Below are positions 17,259 to 25,853 of a DNA stretch of 43,615 bases, piece after piece. The stretch is from Candidatus Gastranaerophilales bacterium (GTDB taxonomy: Bacteria; Cyanobacteriota; Vampirovibrionia; Gastranaerophilales; JANQFW01). Under the pieces are notes generated by a model that saw only the letters and a program-made list of their open reading frames with translations, was not told the DNA's origin and did no database searches. Made by a program: the position numbers and the translations under genes. Numbering within the stretch: the stretch's first letter is position 1; the number at the start of each line of letters is the position of its first letter. The stretch covers positions 1 through 43,615 of the forward strand of contig JANQLL010000148.1 of the NCBI GenBank assembly GCA_028280605.1, written 5' to 3'.

Positions 17259-17687
17259 ATGGAACCTGAAGAAAAAGCACTTGAGTGGTCTGATAAATTT
17301 GTAAGCGGCAATAAAGAAATTGATAATTATCACAAAGAAATTATTAACGGTGTTAGTGAGTTATACAAAATGTGCCTTGATACTACAAAGTATCAGGGTC
17401 AAATATCAATTTTAGTTTCTAAAATAGAAACAGCTCTTATTGATCATATGGATATTGAAATTTATTATATGAAGAAATTGAATATAGATGGTTATATTGA
17501 ACACGAAAATGATCATAAACTATACTTAAATAAACTTGAATCATATAAAAGACATTCTATGCCTCCAGCGGTAAGGGCTATTTTGATTTGTGAATCTGCA
17601 AGAGACTATATGTCAGATCATTTTTTTAAGTTTGACTTACTAGATATCCCTAAAATTAACGAAAAGCTAAAAGAAAATAATTTATAA
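17259..17687 (+). CDS. Bacteriohemerythrin (O2-binding di-iron protein)
   Basis: 142 aa from ATG 17259, which has TGGAGA 5-7 nt upstream (a TTG at 17247 is less likely). All di-iron ligands are visible in order: His in NYHKEI, His and Glu in DHMDIEIYYM, two His in HENDHKLY, then His and Asp in SDHFFKFD. The opening LEWSDKFVSGNKEID is typical of the family. It should bind O2 reversibly for sensing, storage or detoxification in a low-oxygen lifestyle. It has its own promoter. A decayed duplicate follows 11 nt after the stop. Confidence 0.9.
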   Translation: MEPEEKALEWSDKFVSGNKEIDNYHKEIINGVSELYKMCLDTTKYQGQISILVSKIETALIDHMDIEIYYMKKLNIDGYIEHENDHKLYLNKLESYKRHSMPPAVRAILICESARDYMSDHFFKFDLLDIPKINEKLKENNL

Positions 17688-17698
17688 ACAATTAGAGA

Positions 17699-17960
17699 AT
17701 GTATTTAAATATTAATTTAGATAATTTGAAAAAATTTAAGATTGAAGGCTGGAAAGAACATACCCAAAGCCATAAAAAACAAAAGATAAGCTTAATTCAT
17801 TCAAAAGCTATATTATGCCACCTGCTGTATGGGCTGTTTTGGTTTGCAAAAAGGTTAGAGAATATATGGTTGAACACTTTTTTATGTATGATATACACGA
17901 TATCCCCAAACCAAAGTTGAAGAGAAATTAAAAGAAGAAAAATCAGATGATATTGCTTGA
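17699..17960 (+). pseudogene. Decayed tandem duplicate of the hemerythrin gene
   Basis: Three frame segments align with the C-terminal two thirds of the intact gene: EGWKEHTQSHKK (for DGYIEHENDHKL), then after a frameshift MPPAVWAVLVCKKVREYMVE followed by HFFMYDIHDIPK, then after a second shift VEEKLKEEKSDDIA and a stop at 17958. The N-terminal third with the first His ligand is missing. It ends one base before the convergent kinase stop. Confidence 0.8.
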
Positions 17961-17961
17961 G

Positions 17962-20346
17962 TTATTTTATATCAGTAGGCAATGTAAAATAAAAAGTAGT
18001 TCCTTTACCTTCTTTTGTTTTAAACCATATTTTTCCGTTATGAGCTTCTATAATAAGCTTGGACAAATACAAACCATAACCTGTGCCTATTTTCTTTTTC
18101 AGATCTTCAAGCATTGAATATTTTTGAAAAAGCTTATCCTGCTTTTCGGGAGGAATACCCAAACCATTATCTGCTATAGCAACAAGGACTTTATTATCTT
18201 GTTTTTTAGCAGAAATAATTATTTTAGTATTATCAGGGGTGTGCATAATACTGTTGGTAACAATATTTGTTAAAGCACTTTCTATTATTAATTTGTCAAC
18301 TATAACTTCAGGCAAATTATCTTCAATTTCAATTCCTATTATTGAATTTTTGGCTTTTGCCAAAGAGCCTAAACTCATAAGAGATTTTCCAACAATGCTT
18401 GTAAAACTTATTTTTTCTAAATTAAGCTTTGGTTTATCAGACTCGTAATAATACATAGACAAAAGATCATTTACCAAGTTCAACTGTTTTTTATTACAAT
18501 TATCTATTTCTTCTAAAAAGATTGTTACTTGTTTTTCACTAATACTGCGAATATTGTCGAGCATAAATTTTATTGTAGTTTTAACTGCTATTAACGGGGT
18601 TTTTAACTCATGGGTTAAAACAGATATAAAGCTGTTTCGCATTAGTTGTGCGTTAATTTTTTCTTGCATTTCCAAATAAATAACTTTCATCAAATCTATA
18701 ATAACTTTAAAAAATGTAATGCTAGAGGATTCTAAAGTTGTTGGGGTATCAAAACAGAGCATTATTATTCCAATATTTTCTTCCTGTTTTTCTTCTTTTA
18801 TCAATGGGTATAATAAAAAAGATTGAATCGATTTTGATAATAGAGCTGATTTTATATGTTCTTCTTTAATTTCTTGATTTACATCTTTAATGATTAATAT
18901 ACTCTTGGTTAATTCGGCTGAGGCTTCGTTTTTGTTCAGTTCTGGAAGTATTATTTGAGATTTAAATGTTTCTATGATTTGATCATTTGATAACTCTTTA
19001 TTCAAAATTAAATTATACTGTTCATCATATTTTAGCTGCATAACTTTACTTGCTTTAAAAATATATTTTAAATGCCTTAACAAATTATCTATTACCTCCT
19101 CTAGAATTTTATACTTGCCGGACTCTACTAAAATTTTTCTTAATAATTTCTCCTGATTAAAAAGCTTTTCAATATTTTCTGTCATTGAATTAAAATTTTC
19201 TGCCAGATCATTAATTTCATCATTAGTCTCAAGTGCTACCCTGGATGTTAAATCTCCTCCACTTACAATATTTGCATTCTCTTGGAGTTTTTTAATAGAT
19301 CTATTAGTTGAAAGAAAAAGCCCAATAAACAAATAAGCAATTAACATTAAAAACAAAGCTGAAAACACAGCTAATAAATATTCTTTCAGCGTATAGGCCA
19401 AATCTCTTTCCAAAAGTTTTTTATTAAGTAATAAAATTTCTGTATCAAGAGCTTTAAAGCTTACATCTAAAGCTTTGGTTGCTTCATAAAAAATATACTC
19501 TGGTGTTGTTGTTATTTGTTTAGGTTTTAAAATTTCTTTAGTTATTAAATCTATAAATAAATTTATAGTTAAATTTGTTTGCTCTATATATGCCCCTAGG
19601 CTTATCTCATATTCAGGGTTTATTTTTTTTAGAGTATCAAATATTTGGTTAATCTCTTTTAAATTTTTTTTAATTAAAAAAATTTCACTATTTATTAATT
19701 TTATTTCCTCAGGTTTAATTGATTTTCTTGCTGCAATACCTGTACTTAATCCTCTAACTTTACCCATTCTTTCAATAATAATAGGATTTTTATTTAATAT
19801 TAATATTATTAGATAATAACTTTCGCCAGTTGGATCCAAAATTAAATTTGAAGTTAATCCTATTTGACCAATAAAAGAAAGTATATTATTGATAAGTTCT
19901 GTGTGCTTTTCAAAACTTTCTTTTGCTGAAATTTTTCTAAAATTTTTTATTAATAAATAAGTATTATTTTTTATTTCATTCCATTTTTTTGTTGTGCCTA
20001 AAGTTTTGCCATACTTTAAGTCAATTCTGTCAATTTCTTTAATTTGGATTTTTATTAGGTCTTCTTTCTTTAAAATCAATGTTTTAAAATGTTTTCTGTT
20101 ATTAAGATAAGCATTTAATAAACCCCTGTGTTCCTGCAGGAGTAAGGTTAGTTTATCCAGAGATTGTACATATTCAATACCCGCTTCTTCTTTTCTGGTA
20201 AACTCAATCCATTTATTTATTTCGCCAAAGAAAATAAATAATATAATTAAAAATGCAAAAGCAAAAAGAAAACCTATGATGGCAAACTTTTGACTGTATT
20301 TAAATTTATTCATTAAATTAATTGCTGGAGAAAAAAATTTTTCCAT
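17962..20346 (-). CDS. Orphan membrane sensor histidine kinase
   Basis: 794 aa. TM1 lies at about residues 20-41. A helical periplasmic sensor at 42-320 contains QEHRGLLNAYL and MGKVRGLSTGIA, a pattern shared with nitrate-sensor-like helical bundles. TM2 is at about 323-345 and HAMP at 346-398. A GAF-like region at about 400-560 is followed by HisKA with His579 in SVLTHELKTPL. The HATPase_c domain has NIVTNSIMHT, ADNGLGIP and GTGYGLYL. No response regulator gene is next to it, so its partner is elsewhere. Its C-terminus resembles that of the other kinase at 10537-12516 (GTTFYFTLP in both). Confidence 0.9.
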   Translation of the reverse strand: MEKFFSPAINLMNKFKYSQKFAIIGFLFAFAFLIILFIFFGEINKWIEFTRKEEAGIEYVQSLDKLTLLLQEHRGLLNAYLNNRKHFKTLILKKEDLIKIQIKEIDRIDLKYGKTLGTTKKWNEIKNNTYLLIKNFRKISAKESFEKHTELINNILSFIGQIGLTSNLILDPTGESYYLIILILNKNPIIIERMGKVRGLSTGIAARKSIKPEEIKLINSEIFLIKKNLKEINQIFDTLKKINPEYEISLGAYIEQTNLTINLFIDLITKEILKPKQITTTPEYIFYEATKALDVSFKALDTEILLLNKKLLERDLAYTLKEYLLAVFSALFLMLIAYLFIGLFLSTNRSIKKLQENANIVSGGDLTSRVALETNDEINDLAENFNSMTENIEKLFNQEKLLRKILVESGKYKILEEVIDNLLRHLKYIFKASKVMQLKYDEQYNLILNKELSNDQIIETFKSQIILPELNKNEASAELTKSILIIKDVNQEIKEEHIKSALLSKSIQSFLLYPLIKEEKQEENIGIIMLCFDTPTTLESSSITFFKVIIDLMKVIYLEMQEKINAQLMRNSFISVLTHELKTPLIAVKTTIKFMLDNIRSISEKQVTIFLEEIDNCNKKQLNLVNDLLSMYYYESDKPKLNLEKISFTSIVGKSLMSLGSLAKAKNSIIGIEIEDNLPEVIVDKLIIESALTNIVTNSIMHTPDNTKIIISAKKQDNKVLVAIADNGLGIPPEKQDKLFQKYSMLEDLKKKIGTGYGLYLSKLIIEAHNGKIWFKTKEGKGTTFYFTLPTDIK

Positions 20347-20510
20347 GAATGTTCTCTAGTTTTCATGTCTTATTTCTTTAATTATAGAAACATCCCTACA
20401 AAATAACCTTCTCCAGTTAGCAGAATGCGGAGGGATTTAAATATATAAAAAAACACTTTACTTCTTACTGAATGAATAGATTATGATGGTTAATAATCAT
20501 ATTCATTTAA

Positions 20511-20645
20511 CTAATCATCACCTGCTTTATCTCGGTATTCTTGGGTTTTATCATAGTTGCAATCAGAGAAATAAGCATCTGCAATACTATAATAGATCTT
20601 TCTAACATCAGTTTGAGCTTTTTCGACCAAAAACCTTTTAAGAGA
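20511..20645 (-). pseudogene. In-frame coding remnant after the nucleotidyltransferase stop
   Basis: Directly after the TAA at 20646, the same frame stays open for 44 codons and looks like protein: SLKRFLVEKAQTDVRKIYYS, IADAYFSDCNYDKTQEYR, then a stop. The pattern resembles a TPR-like helix pair. No start codon or RBS is evident. It may be a remnant of another gene or a former C-terminal extension cut by a nonsense mutation. Confidence 0.4.
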
Positions 20646-20957
20646 TTAGGGTTTGTCTTTTTTATAGAAAATCTTTGCGACTCTGTCAATATGGTCTTTT
20701 AACTTAAGATTATTGATTTCATCATAATGTTTTACATCAAAATTATAAGGTGTAGGAAGTTCATCCAAGTCCAAACAAAGATTTCCTACTATTATAAAAT
20801 CCAATTCTCCCCATATAACAAAGTCAATATCAGAGTTATAATTATAATTTCCTTTTGCTCTTGAGCCAAATATTTTTACTAGTTCTAAATTTGGATATTT
20901 TTTAAATACATCTTTTATTATAGATATTGTATTTTCTGACAGACCAAAATCAGCCAA
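20646..20957 (-). CDS. Minimal nucleotidyltransferase (MNT/MntA-like) of a HEPN-MNT pair
   Basis: 103 aa, start TTG at 20957 chosen because AAAGGAG lies 7 nt before it and no ATG fits. The signature GSRAKG...SDID (about residues 31-45) holds the catalytic Asp pair of the DNA polymerase beta-like fold, and a third Asp lies in FDVKH. It overlaps the HEPN gene by 8 bp (translational coupling). Known relatives (HI0073/HI0074, MntA/HepT) act as toxin-antitoxin modules in which the transferase AMPylates the HEPN protein. Confidence 0.87.
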   Translation of the reverse strand: MADFGLSENTISIIKDVFKKYPNLELVKIFGSRAKGNYNYNSDIDFVIWGELDFIIVGNLCLDLDELPTPYNFDVKHYDEINNLKLKDHIDRVAKIFYKKDKP

Positions 20958-21357
20958 GGTTTTTCTCCTTTAAATACATATAAAAATCTTCTAATAAAAG
21001 AACAAATTCATTTTTTATTAAATCAAAAGATAAATCAAAAATTTTTTGGTTATAAGTATGTGAAAGCTTATTTCTTTGTGTAAGCATCTTGATCCAAGGT
21101 TCTCCATCTTTAATAACCTTGGCTGCAAATGCCTGTTTTATAACATTTCTGGGAGTTATTTCTTCTAAAATTATACCTTTAAATTCCAAGTAATCTTTTA
21201 AAGTTTTCCAAGCCAGCTCAAAAGTATATTCAAAGCGTTGAATAACTCCTTCCTTTTCAAAATCTGTAAGCTCTTCTTCTTTATCAAAAGAACTTTTAAG
21301 TAGAATAAAAGCACTTTCAACGTTTTCAAATCTTTGCTTCCATCTAATATCCTGCAT
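20950..21357 (-). CDS. HEPN-like nucleotidyltransferase substrate-binding protein (HI0074 family)
   Basis: 135 aa from ATG 21357, which has AGAGGT 4 nt upstream; a longer version starting at 21408 lacks a good RBS. All-helical, with the family marks RFENVESAFILL, EGVIQRFEYTFELAWKTLKD and RNKLSHTYN. The last resembles the R-x4-6-H RNase motif of HEPN toxins (here RNKLSH). It precedes and overlaps the nucleotidyltransferase gene. It may be the toxin or the transferase substrate of a type VII-like system. Confidence 0.87.
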   Translation of the reverse strand: MQDIRWKQRFENVESAFILLKSSFDKEEELTDFEKEGVIQRFEYTFELAWKTLKDYLEFKGIILEEITPRNVIKQAFAAKVIKDGEPWIKMLTQRNKLSHTYNQKIFDLSFDLIKNEFVLLLEDFYMYLKEKNLG

Positions 21358-21490
21358 TAATACCTCTATACTATATTTTATAATTAAATATTTATAAATA
21401 TAACACAATTTTTTATTTTAAAGTATAATAAATAAAAAATTATCCATCCATAAAAGCCTAAAACACTCTTTAATTAATTAAATTATTAAT

Positions 21491-22417
21491 TTATGTTTTA
21501 TAGTCAGGATTAATAACTGGTAGACCATCAGCAAACTTTAAAGTTCTAACTAAATACTTAAGAGAATCGTTAAAACTCTCTTTTGTGCCCATACTATAAA
21601 TATGATCTTCTTTATCTGACATAGGTATTAATCTTTCGACTGGATCTATATATTTGCCTTCTTTTCCATTAGTATGGTTATATAGGTTACCTTCTTCCGC
21701 CCTGCCTGGAGTGTGATAATAAATACCATTATAAATGTCTGGATTGGTTATACCTAATTTATCTGATATAACAGCCGCCCCAACAAGACCATGTAATCGA
21801 CTTGGATCATCCAGAGCCTTAGGATCATATTTATTGGCATATGCTTTTATATCAAGATTATATTTTTTTGCTTGAGCAAGCATATCATCATTTGATAATT
21901 TTTTAGAATTATCATGAAGTAAAGCACCTATTTTTGCTTTTGCCACAGTTTTAGGGTCCAGCCCATATAAATTTGCCATTGTTTCAGCTTCTTTTTCACA
22001 TCTTTTCATATGCTCATAGCGGTATTTATCTCCACCAACATCTTCTACTCTTATTTTAAGCCACTCTTTTACAGAATCTCTAATTTGACTATAATGCTGA
22101 TATGGTGCATCATCTGTTGTAAAGAAATTTTTTATTTTAGTTTCAAGATCTTTTATTTTAGAATTCAATTTTTCGACTTTATTTTGTGCAGATTCTGCAA
22201 TTGGACCAGTTTTACCTGTTAAGAAATCAATTAAGTTGTTAAAACATCCTCTTTTTATTTTAGGTTTATCTTTAACCGGTATTCCATAACAGATCGGAAC
22301 CCCAAGAGCTGGTTTTTCACCATTTTGAAAAACTTCTTTCTTTCCTGTATTTTCACTGTTTTCACCTTTAAAGCCCTGAGGAGAAAAAGATTTTATATTT
22401 AAATTTACTTTTATCAT
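21491..22417 (-). CDS. HD-domain hydrolase (YqeK-like) with long N-terminal extension
   Basis: 308 aa. The C-terminal half (about residues 130-300) carries HD-hydrolase metal ligands: His136 (YRYEHMKRC), His168-Asp169 (ALLHDNSKK), His209 (RLHGLVGA) and His235 (YYHTPGR). The HG and YHT spacing is that of YqeK, a symmetrical diadenosine-tetraphosphate hydrolase. The N-terminal 125 residues are unlike YqeK: SFSPQGFKGENSEN (F-x-G motif), a Pro/Lys-rich stretch and a coiled coil (78-100). The RBS AAAGGA lies upstream. Substrate is inferred only. Confidence 0.7.
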   Translation of the reverse strand: MIKVNLNIKSFSPQGFKGENSENTGKKEVFQNGEKPALGVPICYGIPVKDKPKIKRGCFNNLIDFLTGKTGPIAESAQNKVEKLNSKIKDLETKIKNFFTTDDAPYQHYSQIRDSVKEWLKIRVEDVGGDKYRYEHMKRCEKEAETMANLYGLDPKTVAKAKIGALLHDNSKKLSNDDMLAQAKKYNLDIKAYANKYDPKALDDPSRLHGLVGAAVISDKLGITNPDIYNGIYYHTPGRAEEGNLYNHTNGKEGKYIDPVERLIPMSDKEDHIYSMGTKESFNDSLKYLVRTLKFADGLPVINPDYKT

Positions 22418-22552
22418 TATTTTTTATTCCTTTCTTTATAAAAACATTTGCAATTTTAATTAAAAAATAATTTTATTCAGGTATCCTATCATAGAAAATA
22501 GCTAAATCAAACAAAATATAAACCAAAATATTTAAAATAATATTAATAAAAA

Positions 22553-22589
22553 AACACTCCAGTTAAAGAACATAGCTACCTGAAGTGTT
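22553..22589 (-). terminator. Terminator of the ROK-like kinase gene
   Basis: On the minus strand AACACTTCAG pairs with CTGGAGTGTT (one mismatch) around a loop, followed by a run of T (AGTGTTTTTTTA). It lies 25 nt after the stop at 22614. Confidence 0.75.
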
Positions 22590-22613
22590 TAGAAGGGTTT
22601 AATCTATATATTT

Positions 22614-23894
22614 TCAAGATTTATTTATGTTTGTATTTTTTAAAGATTCAGTTGGAATACCTACCCAATTTCCTCTACTCTCTGACACAAACTTACCATC
22701 CAATAAGCTTGGACCTCCAAGTGTATTATCAGGAATTTCAATACTTGAGTCTATACTAAATTTATATAAGTCTGCCATTGCTTGAGCACTATTACCTAAC
22801 AAATTCATTGCTCGAGATTTAATTGTTTTGTCAAAATTATTACCTGAGCCTGAGCCATTCACTGCTTGCTTTATACCTTGCGCAAGAGGGCCGGTTAAAA
22901 TAAACTTATTTGTTCCTTTAGCAGCTTCTATATGGGCTATTTGAGCAACAGAATCAAGATAAGCGTTTATTGCTGCTCCTGAGGCTTCTTCATGTTGTTC
23001 TTTTTTTAACTCTTTTAAGGTAAAGCTAGAGTTATTGTTACTCACTTTTTCATCGAAAAGCTCTGTTTCTCTGATTTTTTTAGCTTCATCACAATCTTTT
23101 TCTAGTTTAACCGGGTATTGTGTGACTATCTTTGCATTACCAAGATCTAAAAGTTTATTCTTCTTGTCTGCACTTAAGCTTAAAGTGTCAGCATAGTTTG
23201 TTATTAATGCAGGAACGGACGCACCTTCTTTTTCCAGAGGCTTATTTGTTTTTAAGCCTTTTATATGACCCATTTCTGAAGTTTCAACTACTGTTTGACC
23301 ATTTAAAACTTTTATCGAAGCAACGCCGCATCCCCCGCCAGTCATACAAACTGTGGCTTTTAATCCATTATTAAGCTCTTCTTTATTTGCTAAAGCTTTA
23401 GCCACATACGCTGCTGCTCCAGCCATATCATTAAGAGCAAGTAATTTATAATTCTCATCTACACCTTTTTTACCCATATCTATTTTATTAAAATTAACTT
23501 TTTTAAGTGGTTGATCATTTTCATCTTTTAAGTTTGGCAATATTTCTGCTTTATTATCAAGAGTTGCACCAGGCACAAAAAGAGCTATTCCTTTTAATTT
23601 TTTGTCATCTCCTTTTAATCCTTTTATTATATCTTTTATTACTGAATTTTTAATAAATGAATTTATTCTGGCTTTAAGACCATTTACATAATCTTCTGCT
23701 GATTTTATACCATTTGGACATACATTTTTAGGAAAATTTTTTAATTCATTATCATTACTAGAAATAAGCTTATCACCTTCATTTGAAAACATTGTTATTT
23801 TCAAGCTTCCTTTTCTTGTATCACTTGCACCAGAATCAACAGCCAGTTTATATCCAAAACCTACTTTTGCGCTATGACTTTTGTTCACTAACAT
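22614..23894 (-). CDS. Divergent ROK/hexokinase-fold (ASKHA) protein
   Basis: 426 aa from ATG 23894 (GGAG 12 nt upstream; a GTG at 23912 would add six residues). The ASKHA fold is visible. Phosphate-1 is YKLAVDSGASDTRKG. The catalytic Asp is in LLALNDMAGAAAYVAKAL. Phosphate-2 is CMTGGGCGVASIKVLNG with the ROK-type EMGHIKG after it. A late TGPLAQGIK segment resembles the adenosine loop. The ROK zinc motif CxCGxxGC is absent and there are long Lys/Asn-rich insertions. It probably phosphorylates a sugar or amino sugar; substrate unknown. The N-terminus SAKVGFGYKL again resembles the F-x-G motif. Confidence 0.7.
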   Translation of the reverse strand: MLVNKSHSAKVGFGYKLAVDSGASDTRKGSLKITMFSNEGDKLISSNDNELKNFPKNVCPNGIKSAEDYVNGLKARINSFIKNSVIKDIIKGLKGDDKKLKGIALFVPGATLDNKAEILPNLKDENDQPLKKVNFNKIDMGKKGVDENYKLLALNDMAGAAAYVAKALANKEELNNGLKATVCMTGGGCGVASIKVLNGQTVVETSEMGHIKGLKTNKPLEKEGASVPALITNYADTLSLSADKKNKLLDLGNAKIVTQYPVKLEKDCDEAKKIRETELFDEKVSNNNSSFTLKELKKEQHEEASGAAINAYLDSVAQIAHIEAAKGTNKFILTGPLAQGIKQAVNGSGSGNNFDKTIKSRAMNLLGNSAQAMADLYKFSIDSSIEIPDNTLGGPSLLDGKFVSESRGNWVGIPTESLKNTNINKS

Positions 23895-24293
23895 ACTCTT
23901 TTTGATCTCCACTTTTCTTATCTAATGTCTCTACTCAACGTTTAATATAAAAAACAAAATGACTTAATAAAAACTTAATTTACTATTTTCAAAAAACAGA
24001 ATTTATTTTTTTTAATTATATGCAAAAAATTCAATACAGATAAAATTCTATTAAATAACAAAAATAAATTATTATTTAACAAAAAATTTTACACATCCTG
24101 CTAAAGCAAGATAAATAACTTAATAAATATTCCTTTTTATATTTGTTTCACAATAATGAGAAATATACCACTCTTATATCAAGTTGAAAAACACAATTTG
24201 TTGCTATTATTTTTTTTTGATTTTACAAAATGTAATAAAAAGAAAAAGCAAGATTTCTCCTGCTTTTTACCATTTTTTATATATTATATTATT
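23895..24293. other. Intergenic region
   Basis: Very AT-rich, holding the pyruvate kinase terminator (24243-24268) and probably the promoter of the ROK-like gene. No coding region seen. Confidence 0.5.
24243..24268 (-). terminator. Terminator of pyruvate kinase
   Basis: AAAAAGCA (24243-24250) and TGCTTTTT (24261-24268) form an 8-bp stem with a 10-nt loop and T-run on the minus strand, 25 nt after the stop. Confidence 0.8.
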
Positions 24294-25736
24294 TTATCTT
24301 CTAGCAATTGTTGAACCAATTTGATGAAGTCTTAAGAAGTTAGTTCTTCCGGGTATCAAGTAGAATTGACCACCTGTAATAATAATTTTGTCACCTACAT
24401 TTAGGAATGTTTTTTGAATAAGACATTCATCTAATGCTTTTAATTCATCTTCGCTAAAGTTCATATTACAATCAAAATGCAGTGGGAAAACACCCCATAA
24501 CAAATTAAGTCTTCTACAAAGTTTTTCATCTTCGGCAATAGAAATTATTGGAACAGCAGGCTTGGCTTTTGACAGCATTCTTGCGGTAAAACCTGTTTTA
24601 GTAAATGCAACTATAGCTTTTGTTTCAATTTCTGATAACATTCTGATAACTGCTGTTGATATAGCTTGAGAATCTCTATCATAAACTTCTTTAGACTTAA
24701 TAAATCTATTTGAATTATACAGAGAACTCTTTTCTACATTATCAGAAATAGCTCTCATCATACCTACGGCTTTATAAGGAAATTTACCGACTGCTGTTTC
24801 ACCTGATAACATAACCGCATCTGTGCCATCCATAATTGCATTAGCAATATCGCTTGTTTCTGCACGTGTTGGTGTTGGTTGAGCTATCATTGTTTCTAAC
24901 ATTTGAGTTGCTGTTATTACCTCTTTTCTCTGTGCATTAGCTTCTGTAATAATTCTTTTTTGTACAATAGGAACTTTTTCAGGAGAAATTTCTATACCTA
25001 AATCACCCCTTGCAACCATTACACCATCTGAGGCAATAATAATAGAATTCATATTATCAACAGCTTGAGGTTTTTCTATTTTTGCAATAATTGGTATATC
25101 ACCGCCAAATTCAGTAATATATTTTTTAGCTTTTATTATATCTTCCCTTGTTCTTACAAAAGAAAGTGCTAAGAAATCAACTTCATTTTCTATTGCAAAC
25201 TTAATATAATCTATATCTCTTTCAGTTACAGCTGATATACTTGCCGTTGTACCGGGAATATTTAAACCTTTTCTTTTCTTTAAATTACCACCGTTTATAA
25301 CTTTTGCGGTTATAATTTCTTTAGTTTTTGATTCAACCTGAATTTCCAGCTTACCATCATCTAATAAAATCATATCTCCAGGTTCAACATCGTTTACAAT
25401 ACCTGAATAATCAACAGGAATAAGTTCCGGATCTTCTTGTTCCATTCCTGATTTTAGTTGAACTAGTTCTCCATCTATTAATTCTTTATCTTCAACCAAA
25501 TTACCAACTCTTATTTTTGGTCCTTGCAAGTCTAATAAAATAGGAATATGTAAGTTCAGCTCCCTTGCCACTTCTCTTATTAATGCTATTCTATCTTTGT
25601 GAACATCAGGGGTTTCATGAGAAGAATTTATCCTTATTATTCTAACTCCTGACTTTATAAGCTTTATTATCTGATCTCTTTCACTGGTTGCCGGTCCTAA
25701 TGTGGCTATCACCTTGGTTTTTATCAATGGTTCCAT
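24294..25736 (-). CDS. pyk: Pyruvate kinase
   Basis: 480 aa, complete. The sequence runs from TKVIATLGPATSERD through NSSHETPDVHKD (canonical NFSHG-type loop, here NSSH), the active-site Lys in PIIAKIEKPQAVDN, MVARGDLGIEI, and the signature ATQMLETMI. The C-terminal domain is the normal allosteric one without an added PEP-utiliser domain. It converts phosphoenolpyruvate and ADP to pyruvate and ATP at the end of glycolysis. The RBS GGAGA is upstream of the ATG. Single-gene unit with its own terminator. The Phe-to-Ser change in NFSHG is mildly unusual. Confidence 0.96.
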   Translation of the reverse strand: MEPLIKTKVIATLGPATSERDQIIKLIKSGVRIIRINSSHETPDVHKDRIALIREVARELNLHIPILLDLQGPKIRVGNLVEDKELIDGELVQLKSGMEQEDPELIPVDYSGIVNDVEPGDMILLDDGKLEIQVESKTKEIITAKVINGGNLKKRKGLNIPGTTASISAVTERDIDYIKFAIENEVDFLALSFVRTREDIIKAKKYITEFGGDIPIIAKIEKPQAVDNMNSIIIASDGVMVARGDLGIEISPEKVPIVQKRIITEANAQRKEVITATQMLETMIAQPTPTRAETSDIANAIMDGTDAVMLSGETAVGKFPYKAVGMMRAISDNVEKSSLYNSNRFIKSKEVYDRDSQAISTAVIRMLSEIETKAIVAFTKTGFTARMLSKAKPAVPIISIAEDEKLCRRLNLLWGVFPLHFDCNMNFSEDELKALDECLIQKTFLNVGDKIIITGGQFYLIPGRTNFLRLHQIGSTIARR

Positions 25737-25853
25737 TATTTTTCTCCATTTAAAATAAATATAATTTAAAAACTAAATCTAATACTAGTTTAAAACAAAA
25801 ATTTTTACATGAAAAATTTAACTGCTCATAAATTAAAATTTAAGATCATTTTT

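Noticed and set aside
20507..20689. 60-codon minus-strand frame overlapping the nucleotidyltransferase end
   Set aside because: A different frame (the one continuing the transferase) gives much more protein-like sequence; this one has no RBS.
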